Source: Berkiella_A sp964633725
GTDB taxonomy: Bacteria > Pseudomonadota > Gammaproteobacteria > Berkiellales > Berkiellaceae
NCBI GenBank assembly: GCA_964633725.1
Contig: CAZWHY010000085.1
Coordinates: 1 to 5,311 of the forward strand
Reading direction: 5' to 3'
Length of the DNA stretch: 5,311 nt
A program made the position numbers and the translations under genes. The first letter of the stretch is position 1, and each line of letters begins with the position of its first letter. This document shows, piece by piece, positions 1 through 5,251 of this stretch. The notes beneath the pieces are model-generated. The model was not told where the DNA came from, searched no databases, and saw nothing but the letters and a program-made list of their open reading frames with translations.

Positions 1-3
1 AAA

Positions 4-1110
4 CTATGCAACGACAGTTGGAGTCATTGAATTTTGATACAACTTATCAAATTCATCAGATTCACATAGATTTGTGAATTTTACTTTGGCAGTATCCTCT
101 TCACGCCCAATACGAAAGTTCTTATTTTTACTTACTAGAAACTTACAAAACACATCAAGAACTGAGAAGTTTTCGTCTAGAAGCTCACACCAAAGAAACT
201 GTCCCATTTGGTTAATTTCTAGAAAATAGTATTCTCCATCTGGGGTAACAATAAAATCTAAACAACCAAAGACTATGCCTAATTTTTCAAAGGCGATAAT
301 ACACTTATCTCGTATATTATCGGGCAGCTGGTATACTTCAGCTTCTAGCTGCTCTATCGGAATACTCCTCCAATCGAGCTTACCGTCCTTTTTGCCATGC
401 TTTTGTGATAACAATTTGAGAGCCATACAATGGGCTCCAAATATCATAACTCTAATTTCATACGCCTTGCATATTTTCTCTTGAAATATTCCTGATGTGC
501 CTTGAATAATCTTATCTTCCGGCAAAGACCCCAAACAAATATCCGATGTTCTTGATACTGAATATTTTGCAAAATCATGCTCCCACCTAGGAGGAACTAA
601 GTCTTTATAAATAACTGTTCCTATCCTTTTTTCTGATATAAACTCTTTAATCTTTACAGGATCATTTGAAATCAACGTGACAGGAACATTTAAACCAACT
701 TTTTGAGCTGCGCTTAGTTGTGCCATCTTAGAATTTGCCTTCATAGCTGAGGCTACGGGATTAACCCAAAATGCGTCTTCCCCAACATGCTGAAATATTG
801 AGCGATGCATCACATCGTTTAGTTGTTTAGCTACAGGAATATCGTCTTTATGAAACATCTTATCGTTTATAACTGGACTGCTTGGTCTTCGATACCAAAC
901 CACATCAAATTTATCACCATTTATCTTGGTATCAGAACCATTGACACTCCATTCATTACTTCCACTTGCAAAGAAAAAGCTATTTGTTAGCCCATGAGGG
1001 AAATCTTGGCCATAATATATGGTTGCCGAATGTCCTTTTTTCGTCAATGCTAACTTAACAGCAAGTGCATGAATATCTCCACGAATAGTAGGAATTAATA
1101 TATTTGCCAT
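4..1110 (-). CDS. ATP-grasp RiPP ligase (MvdC/MvdD-type graspetide synthetase)
   Basis: This 368-residue protein is read as the enzyme that uses ATP to activate Asp/Glu side chains of a precursor peptide and couple them to Thr/Ser/Lys, giving ester or amide macrocycles. Visible marks are an N-terminal pre-ATP-grasp domain (about 1-115) with WYRRP at 72-76, then FWVNP at 114-118 and the stretch QLSAAQKVGLNVPVT at 131-145, as in MvdC/MvdD proteins. The ATP-grasp fold follows, with likely nucleotide-contacting K169, QEK at 210-212, YEIRV at 217-221, DWR at 246-248 and the metal-binding set D285, E298 and N300 in LEINQMGQF (297-305). Length is slightly above the roughly 325 residues usual for MvdD. 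The precursor gene lies 90 bp upstream on the same strand. The ribosome binding site is weak (GAAAG close to the ATG), suggesting less enzyme than peptide. There is no second ligase and no MvdB-type acetyltransferase in the window. Family assignment is strong; the ring pattern it makes is unknown. Confidence 0.9.
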   Translation of the reverse strand: MANILIPTIRGDIHALAVKLALTKKGHSATIYYGQDFPHGLTNSFFFASGSNEWSVNGSDTKINGDKFDVVWYRRPSSPVINDKMFHKDDIPVAKQLNDVMHRSIFQHVGEDAFWVNPVASAMKANSKMAQLSAAQKVGLNVPVTLISNDPVKIKEFISEKRIGTVIYKDLVPPRWEHDFAKYSVSRTSDICLGSLPEDKIIQGTSGIFQEKICKAYEIRVMIFGAHCMALKLLSQKHGKKDGKLDWRSIPIEQLEAEVYQLPDNIRDKCIIAFEKLGIVFGCLDFIVTPDGEYYFLEINQMGQFLWCELLDENFSVLDVFCKFLVSKNKNFRIGREEDTAKVKFTNLCESDEFDKLYQNSMTPTVVA

Positions 1111-1157
1111 ACTTTCAACTTTTAAATAAAATGGGTTAAATTTTTAATAACCATTTC

Positions 1158-1189
1158 GGTTGGCTCATAATCAAATCTTGGAGCCAACC
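1158..1189 (-). promoter_or_regulatory. 9-bp stem-loop between precursor and ligase genes
   Basis: GGTTGGCTC (1158-1166) and GAGCCAACC (1181-1189) form a perfect 9-bp inverted repeat around a 14-nt loop. It starts 11 nt after the precursor stop codon and ends 47 nt before the ligase start. On the minus strand the stem is followed by GAAATGGTTATTAAAAATTT rather than an immediate run of U, so it is not a textbook intrinsic terminator. Partial attenuation or a 3' stabiliser of the precursor message, keeping peptide above enzyme, is an inference from its position. Confidence 0.6.
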
Positions 1190-1200
1190 TAATGAACTAA

Positions 1201-1386
1201 TTAATCAGTATCGCACCCATCGCTATGGTTACCGCCACAACCACCGGTTATTTTTTCCGTGCCACAGTTAGCAGTTATACTTTTTTTGTTGTGGTTGATA
1301 TTACCACCGGATATGATCTTTATGTCTTCCTTACTAAGAATCTTAGAAAAAGTATACGATAAAATTCTCTTGTTGTTTTTTGACAT
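1201..1386 (-). CDS. Graspetide-type RiPP precursor peptide, double-glycine leader
   Basis: This 61-residue peptide is the likely substrate of the adjacent ATP-grasp ligase. The leader (1-28) is basic, contains YTFSKIL at 11-17 and ends LSKEDIKIISGG, the double-glycine pattern cut by C39 peptidases of export ABC transporters. The predicted core (29-61, about 1204-1302) holds Cys 41, 50 and 58, the cluster CGTEKITGGCGG, and a tail ending D56, D59, D61. Candidate ring partners are T38, T43, T47, S36, S55, T60 and Lys 34, 35 and 45 against E44 and the three Asp. The start at 1386 is chosen because GGAG lies 5 nt upstream (1392-1395) and a strong promoter lies just beyond. A longer reading from 1479 would run through that promoter and is rejected. 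YTFSKIL resembles the microviridin leader motif PFFARFL that binds MvdD-type ligases. I do not recognise the core from any characterised family. Confidence 0.85.
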   Translation of the reverse strand: MSKNNKRILSYTFSKILSKEDIKIISGGNINHNKKSITANCGTEKITGGCGGNHSDGCDTD

Positions 1387-1421
1387 GTTAACTCCATAAA
1401 TACATTTCAAATACCGCAAAA

Positions 1422-1449
1422 AGTATATGTTATTTTCTTTTTTTGTCAA
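1422..1449 (-). promoter_or_regulatory. Sigma70-type promoter of the precursor gene
   Basis: A perfect -35 TTGACA (1444-1449) and a -10 TATACT (1422-1427) are separated by a 16-nt A-rich spacer. The predicted transcription start is near 1415, giving a 5' leader of about 30 nt with GGAG placed 5 nt before the ATG at 1386. This is the best promoter in the RiPP locus. It allows the precursor, and by readthrough the ligase, to be made independently of the upstream DUF6624 gene. Confidence 0.75.
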
Positions 1450-1504
1450 CTTTACATCGTTGGGTTGGAAAACATTCAAGCAAAAATATTTGGCTCACAA
1501 TAAT

Positions 1505-2209
1505 TTATTTACCTACCCTTATAATCCCTAAATCTTCCTTTGTAAAAACCTCAAATCCAACTGAAATGCGCTGATTGTTTAATTCAGTCAAGTCACCATC
1601 AAAGGGAGCAAGTTTAAATTGGTCTGTTGTCCCCTCGATTCGATTTAATTGGGTTCCATATCTCTGTCTAATCCCTTGTTCCGCATAATGTAGTGCTATA
1701 CGATCATATAAAAATGCGTAATGCTTACCCGAAGCCTCTCCTTTTTTGTAACAGTATTCCAGCCTATATAAGGCCAAGTGCTGAAACTCAAGATCATTAT
1801 CTGAATGCTGCGTTAAAAGCCAAGCATTATCGCAAGCTTTTTCGCCAAATTTCTTACAAGAAATCCAAAAGTGCGCTTTTAAGATCTCTTTAAATTCATT
1901 CGCATGCTCTTGATCTTTTTGTGCTATATACCCCATTACTTCGTCAGACTTAACAGAACTATATCTACCCCTCAAGTACCGATCAATATTTACCATGCTT
2001 TGTAGTCGTGCTCTAATATATCCCACATCTTCAACATTGTTTGCCTGAATGGGGGACTTTTTTTCCATACTAGCAACTTGAGCTTGCAAAATGGAAAGAG
2101 ACAAAGGTTCTTGGGCATTACACACCCCAGATACAAAAATATATACAACACAAAGTAGCCAACCACAGAAGCTGGTGTCAGCGCGAAATAATTTACTAAG
2201 CATTAACAT
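1505..2209 (-). CDS. Secreted DUF6624-family protein
   Basis: This 234-residue protein has a Sec signal peptide at about 1-32: K6 and R9, a hydrophobic stretch 14-28, and likely cleavage after CNA before QEP. Cys30 is not in a convincing lipobox, so a soluble periplasmic or secreted form is favoured. The mature part is helical. Its conserved core is AWLLTQHSDNDLEFQ (129-143) and YDRIALHYAEQGIRQRYGTQ (168-187), matching as I recall the DUF6624 hallmarks WL..QH.D.D..FQ, DR and Q.YGTQ. That family has no established biochemical function. The first ATG is supported by AGGGGG 5 nt upstream (2215-2220). The gene lies just upstream of the RiPP precursor on the same strand, 118 bp away with no clear terminator between, so partial co-transcription is possible. 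A link to the peptide (immunity, processing) is only a guess from position. Confidence 0.8.
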   Translation of the reverse strand: MLMLSKLFRADTSFCGWLLCVVYIFVSGVCNAQEPLSLSILQAQVASMEKKSPIQANNVEDVGYIRARLQSMVNIDRYLRGRYSSVKSDEVMGYIAQKDQEHANEFKEILKAHFWISCKKFGEKACDNAWLLTQHSDNDLEFQHLALYRLEYCYKKGEASGKHYAFLYDRIALHYAEQGIRQRYGTQLNRIEGTTDQFKLAPFDGDLTELNNQRISVGFEVFTKEDLGIIRVGK

Positions 2210-2437
2210 TTTAACCCCCTACCTTTCCATAAATATACTGAAAATATGAATCCTATTGCCAGCACTCTTAATGTTTAAATCCACGAATTTTAGTAAGAAT
2301 GCGACAACAAGCTAACAATATCAAGTCTGACATTATTGGGGCAAACAAAAAAATATTAACAATAACGATAATGCATCAATAGTATTTACCCCCCATGACA
2401 AGACTTATAAAGCAGACACCCCCTTCAGGAACCTCGA
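2210..2437. other. Intergenic region between nuclease and DUF6624 genes
   Basis: This 228-bp AT-rich gap lies downstream of the nuclease gene and upstream of the DUF6624 gene, both on the minus strand. I see no clear intrinsic terminator. A weak promoter candidate for the DUF6624 gene, TTGTTA-17-TACTAA on the minus strand, falls within it, but the match is poor. Only very short open frames are present, the longest reading about 21 codons from an ATG, none with a good ribosome binding site. Confidence 0.4.
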
Positions 2438-3580
2438 TTACTCTTCATCTTTTTTTCTTGCCAGTTGATGTTTGATAGTTTTAATTTCTCTCTTTAATTC
2501 TACCTCTAACTCTTCTTCTGTTGGTAAATGGAACTGATATTTACTAGCAAAGATCTGGCTAGATTTATCGCCAAGTTGATATTTGACCATGGCATCACTT
2601 TTTTCAGTACAAAGTAATAATCCTATTGTAGGGTTGTCACCCTCTAAGGATATTTCTTGATCAAAATAGTTTACATACAGCTGCATTTGCCCCAGATCAC
2701 CATGAGTCAATGCATGCGTTTTTAAATCAATAATGACATAGCACTTGAGAATCACATGGTAGAAAACTAAATCCGCATAGAAATGGTTGCCATCAAAGCT
2801 TAGACGCTTTTGTCTAGCAATAAATGCAAAACCTTTACCCAGCTCTAACAAAAATTTCTGTAAATTCATTATTAATGCTTCTTCAAGCTTTGACTCAACT
2901 AACATGTGAGATTCAGGTATATTTAAAAACTCTAGTACAAATGGATCCTTGATAGCATCTTTTGCAGAGTTAATCTCCTGACCTTTACAAGCCAATGATA
3001 AAACCCCCTCTTTGTCTTTTGACTTAGCCAAACGATCAAAGAGCAAACTACCAACCTGCCGATCCAGTTCTCTAGCTGACCACCTGTTGGCAGCAGCTTC
3101 TTTTTCATAAAATGCTCTTGCCTCTGGACGAGAGATCTTTATGAGCGTTCGGTAGTGCGTCCAAGATAAAGCTGGATTGAACTCAAAGACTTCAGAATTC
3201 CGCCGCAGTGATGCGGATTTTCCTTCTCTTATATCTACTTGATATAAAAGGAATAATTTCCTAGCTCTTTCTAGAGTATCTACACTAAACCCCCTTCCGT
3301 ACTCTTTTTTCAGCGTTAAAGATAAACGGCTCAGTACAGCTCTGCCATATTCAGCTCTTTTATGTCCATACTGCTCCTCTTCTACAATATCTCTGCCTAT
3401 CAGCCAATATGCCTTCACCATCTCGACATTTACCGAGTGCTGAACAGTTTCTCTCGCGCGAAAGATATGAGTTGAAACCTTCCTGCAAAGAGAATCAACT
3501 CTGGATGAATCTATCAACTCAATACTTGATGAGCCACTATTTGATTTTTTTTTTGACATATTACCCAACGCCGTGTTCAT
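2438..3580 (-). CDS. YhcG-type PD-(D/E)XK nuclease, DUF1016 family
   Basis: This is a 380-residue protein of the YhcG/DUF1016 family, predicted DNA nucleases often found in defence or mobile islands and sometimes beside restriction-modification genes. The N-terminal DUF1016_N region (about 28-185) carries AYWLIGRDIVEEEQYG (57-72), YGRAVLSRLS (78-87) and LSWTHYRTLI (138-147). The C-terminal nuclease core includes E233/E234, D270 in ADLVFYH (269-275), and IDLK (284-287), where D285 and K287 give the D-x-K of the PD-(D/E)XK site, followed by GDLGQMQLYVNYFD (294-307). The family often has E where this copy has D285, and both are compatible with catalysis. The C-terminus is a charged helix. The first ATG at 3580 has no good ribosome binding site. 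An alternative start at 3559 (MSKKKS) has GGG about 8 nt upstream and better suits the promoter candidate at 3583-3610. Ten A in a row lie at its fifth base onward. No restriction or antitoxin partner adjoins it. Confidence 0.9.
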   Translation of the reverse strand: MNTALGNMSKKKSNSGSSSIELIDSSRVDSLCRKVSTHIFRARETVQHSVNVEMVKAYWLIGRDIVEEEQYGHKRAEYGRAVLSRLSLTLKKEYGRGFSVDTLERARKLFLLYQVDIREGKSASLRRNSEVFEFNPALSWTHYRTLIKISRPEARAFYEKEAAANRWSARELDRQVGSLLFDRLAKSKDKEGVLSLACKGQEINSAKDAIKDPFVLEFLNIPESHMLVESKLEEALIMNLQKFLLELGKGFAFIARQKRLSFDGNHFYADLVFYHVILKCYVIIDLKTHALTHGDLGQMQLYVNYFDQEISLEGDNPTIGLLLCTEKSDAMVKYQLGDKSSQIFASKYQFHLPTEEELEVELKREIKTIKHQLARKKDEE

Positions 3581-3582
3581 GG

Positions 3583-3610
3583 TATTTATGGCTTATTCTA
3601 CCATAGTCAA
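3583..3610 (-). promoter_or_regulatory. Possible promoter of the YhcG-type nuclease
   Basis: TTGACT (3605-3610) is followed after 16 nt by TAAATA (3583-3588) on the minus strand. Transcription would begin near 3576, just inside or past the ATG at 3580, so this promoter would favour the downstream start at 3559. The -10 is imperfect and the call is tentative. Confidence 0.35.
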
Positions 3611-3825
3611 AATATAGGGTTGGTAAAATGGTTCGGGGATACAGGAAAAGAAACTTTTTCAGAACAAGCCTCCCCGGACTTAACAGTAGTATCCGGAGAA
3701 AGTGGAACTTGTCCGTCTATAAAACTTCAGACTTGAACTGATACATCCATACTAATCTTGAAAATATTTGTTTCACCTTCAGGATTACACCCATACTTCA
3801 GTTGCCCTAGCTTTTTGAAACTATT
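3607..3825 (-). pseudogene. Possible decayed small gene with one in-frame TGA
   Basis: One minus-strand frame reads 32 codons, a TGA at 3727-3729, then 39 codons to a TGA at 3607-3609. The first half includes KLGQLKYGCNPEGETNIFKI. The second includes SFIDGQVPLSPDTT followed by VKSGEACSEKVSFPV, whose composition looks protein-like. No ATG or GTG opens the frame; the only ATG lies at codon 26. The VKSGEACS part weakly recalls small TRL-like lipoproteins, but I cannot establish that. It fills most of the gap between the regulator and the nuclease. It may be a relic with a lost start and a nonsense change, or a chance open frame. Confidence 0.25.
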
Positions 3826-3843
3826 TTAACCCTCAATATTTTT

Positions 3844-4098
3844 TTATTTATCAAACGCATCGTCCGCTTTTATCTGAGGACTATCGATTTCTTCTTCATA
3901 TACAAACTTTAGTATATCTCCCGGCTGGCAGTCTAGATGCTCACATATTTTTGCAAGTGTTGAGAATCGTATTGCCTTCGCCTTGCCGCTTTTAAGTATC
4001 GAAATATTTTGCTCTGTTATACACACTTTTTTAGCAAGCTCTTTTGAGCGCATTTTACGCGTCGCTAACATGACATCTAAGTCTACAATAATGCTCAT
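3844..4098 (-). CDS. YozG-like Cro/C1-type helix-turn-helix regulator
   Basis: This 84-residue protein is essentially a single Cro/C1 HTH domain. The start is followed by a strand and helix, then the helix-turn-helix at about 17-40 (RSKELAKKVCITEQNISILKSGK), and a further helix around RFSTLAKICEHLDCQPGDIL (44-63), the hallmark of the short YozG-type HTH group. The acidic tail (68-84) may mediate contacts. The start is supported by AAGGAAGGGG just upstream of the ATG. In known operons such as yoaS-yozG of Bacillus, regulators of this type are encoded directly after a DUF2975 membrane protein. Here a C-terminal piece of such a protein ends 23 nt upstream, so the regulator seems to have lost an intact partner. 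Targets are unknown; autoregulation is plausible. Confidence 0.85.
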   Translation of the reverse strand: MSIIVDLDVMLATRKMRSKELAKKVCITEQNISILKSGKAKAIRFSTLAKICEHLDCQPGDILKFVYEEEIDSPQIKADDAFDK

Positions 4099-4121
4099 AC
4101 CCCTTCCTTCTAAATTGTGCT

Positions 4122-4259
4122 TTATGCGTCACTCGCTACCAAATAGTCTTTTTGCATTACATGAGAGAGTAAAATGATTACAAATCCAGTTACTAAATAA
4201 GAAAACTCTGATGAGCCTAACCCAACACGTTGTCCGCTAATAAAAAAATCAATTATCAA
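4122..4259 (-). pseudogene. C-terminal remnant of a DUF2975-type membrane protein
   Basis: A minus-strand frame of 45 codons ends in TAA at 4122-4124, 23 nt before the regulator's ATG. It reads a polar loop (GQRVGLGSSEF) and then a transmembrane helix YLVTGFVIILLSHVM leading into a short tail ending VASDA. This order matches the last helix and tail of DUF2975 proteins, which normally have about 160 residues and four helices. Upstream the frame closes at a TAA (4263-4265), and I could not find the earlier helices in any other minus-strand frame up to about 4440. The only possible starts are TTG at 4259 or ATT and ATA codons, without a ribosome binding site. It is read as a 5'-truncated relic; a short single-helix protein starting at TTG is less likely. 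Confidence 0.55.
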
Positions 4260-4280
4260 GATTTAATTACTGCTTGTCAA
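4252..4280 (-). promoter_or_regulatory. Strong sigma70-type promoter candidate upstream of the regulator
   Basis: On the minus strand TTGACA (4275-4280) is followed after 17 nt by GATAAT (4252-4257), nearly consensus. Transcription would begin around 4245 and run through the DUF2975 remnant into the HTH regulator, with about 147 nt before its ATG. The -10 overlaps the only candidate start (TTG at 4259) of the remnant, so this promoter would not express that frame from its beginning. A near-palindrome CAACACGTTG (4223-4232) lies just downstream and could be an operator, which is speculative. Confidence 0.6.
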
Positions 4281-4438
4281 CAACTAACATGGGCTTTATT
4301 TTGCTTGAAAGCTTGCTGCCTCGCTACCGCTTGTACCCCCTTTCGAAACATAGAATTTTCGCAAATTTTTTACGATACTTATGAACAAGGTTTAGATTTC
4401 GGTTAATATATGGGAGTCTTTTCATTATAGGTATTAGT
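4260..4438. other. Intergenic region upstream of the secreted-protein gene
   Basis: This stretch separates the minus-strand regulator unit from the plus-strand secreted-protein gene. Besides the regulator's promoter, the plus strand offers only weak candidates: TTGTCA-17-TATTTT (4274-4302), which overlaps the minus-strand -35, and a TTAATAT box near 4404 without a good -35. A 31-codon plus-strand frame from the ATG at 4289 has no ribosome binding site and is not called. No clear terminator is seen. Confidence 0.35.
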
Positions 4439-4822
4439 ATGTTAACCAAAATGGCACGATGTAAGTTGCTTTTGGGCTGTCTTGCCCTGTGTATAGCGTT
4501 GCCCTCTTTCGCTAGCACAAAAGAAAACAAACCAATAAGACACACGATAAGAATTAGTGGCGCTCAAAACAAGGCCAAGATTTCACCAAGCATAGTTTCG
4601 CTAAAGCCCAATAAAAACAATCTAATCATCATTAGGAATACGACGAGTAGAGACAGGGGGATTAATCTTGAATTCATCCCTAACATTAATGTAAAAATTG
4701 AAAAAAACGAATTTATAGAATCTACCGGAAATTATTATCTTGTTGGTGATAAGGGAGAGGCATCCCTAATGATAAAACCCATTAAAGCTGTAAAAGTTAA
4801 GGTAAAATCAGAGGATACATGA
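4439..4822 (+). CDS. Small secreted basic protein of unknown function
   Basis: This 127-residue protein has a clear Sec signal peptide: basic K4, R7 and K9, a hydrophobic core 10-21 (LLLGCLALCIAL) and a likely cut after SFA (23-25). The mature 102 residues are rich in Lys, Ile and Asn and poor in helix formers. Alternating hydrophobic stretches such as NNLIIIRNTT (60-69), INLEFIPNINVKI (75-87) and KAVKVKVK (116-123) suggest a beta-sandwich. The segment around SLKPNKNNLIIIRNTT loosely resembles an edge of cupredoxin-like or immunoglobulin-like folds, but no copper-ligand set of Cys/His/Met is visible. The mature part contains no Cys. The start ATG has AGG 7 nt upstream; an alternative ATG at 4451 lacks any site. 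It stands alone on the plus strand, facing a minus-strand membrane-protein gene 40 bp beyond its stop. I do not recognise a family. Confidence 0.7.
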   Translation: MLTKMARCKLLLGCLALCIALPSFASTKENKPIRHTIRISGAQNKAKISPSIVSLKPNKNNLIIIRNTTSRDRGINLEFIPNINVKIEKNEFIESTGNYYLVGDKGEASLMIKPIKAVKVKVKSEDT

Positions 4823-4862
4823 CCCAAAGGGATAGTCACCATCTCAAAGGCCAGGGGAAATT

Positions 4863-5129
4863 TCAGCTTATCTTAATTTTTAAATGTTTTAATTTATTTT
4901 TATCTCTACGCTCTTTAATCTTGTCAATCAAATAAATGTTTGCATCATACCCATTAATATATGCATAAAAAGTACCGATAAACAAAAACAATATTAGATT
5001 ATTTAATTCGTAAACTCTGCTATAAAATACAAACTCAACAAGTGCTAAAGAAAAATACCAGAACAAAGTCCAGGCAAGCGAAAAATAGACAATTCTGAAT
5101 AACTTTATAAATACTCTTTTTTTATACAC
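4863..5129 (-). CDS. Small two-helix inner-membrane protein, hypothetical
   Basis: This 88-residue protein has a basic N-terminus (MYKKR), a first hydrophobic helix about 10-36 rich in Phe, Trp and Leu, a second about 42-60 (ELNNLILFLFIGTFYAYIN), and a strongly basic tail (IKERRDKNKLKHLKIK, 71-86). The positive-inside rule puts both ends in the cytoplasm. It starts at GTG (5127-5129) with GGGGA 7 nt upstream on the minus strand, which is the best site in the frame. It converges on the secreted-protein gene. No conserved motif suggests a function. It could be a phage-like or toxin-like small membrane protein, but nothing shows this. Confidence 0.55.
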   Translation of the reverse strand: MYKKRVFIKLFRIVYFSLAWTLFWYFSLALVEFVFYSRVYELNNLILFLFIGTFYAYINGYDANIYLIDKIKERRDKNKLKHLKIKIS

Positions 5130-5251
5130 CCAAAAATCCCCATACTAAGCTGACAGCTAACTATGCTTGCTGAGACGCGGCTATATCTTGAACAATATTA
5201 TCAATTTGAATAAAAAGAATTGGGTTTTCCATCTCTTATATTAATAACAAT

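Noticed and set aside
1387..1479. N-terminal extension of the precursor frame starting at 1479
   Set aside because: It covers a near-consensus promoter, lacks a ribosome binding site, and the ATG at 1386 has GGAG 5 nt upstream.
1693..1893. Plus-strand frame of 66 codons inside the DUF6624 gene
   Set aside because: It is antisense to a gene with clear family motifs, with no signal of its own.
3675..3702. CCGGA/TCCGG inverted repeat as a terminator
   Set aside because: Only 5 bp of stem with a long loop and no U run on either strand.
3983..4177. Plus-strand frame of 64 codons over the HTH regulator
   Set aside because: It is the mirror of a clear HTH gene and the DUF2975 remnant, and has no ribosome binding site.
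4324..4545. Minus-strand frame of 73 codons overlapping the secreted-protein gene
   Set aside because: It is antisense to the signal peptide of a convincing plus-strand gene, has no domain-like content and no good ribosome binding site.
4820..4862. Bidirectional terminator between the convergent genes
   Set aside because: Only a weak GGGAT/ATCTC pairing with G-U pairs and no U tract; not supportable.
5161..5232. Minus-strand frame of 23 codons (MENPILF...)
   Set aside because: The AAGAG before its ATG is too close to act as a ribosome binding site and nothing supports translation.
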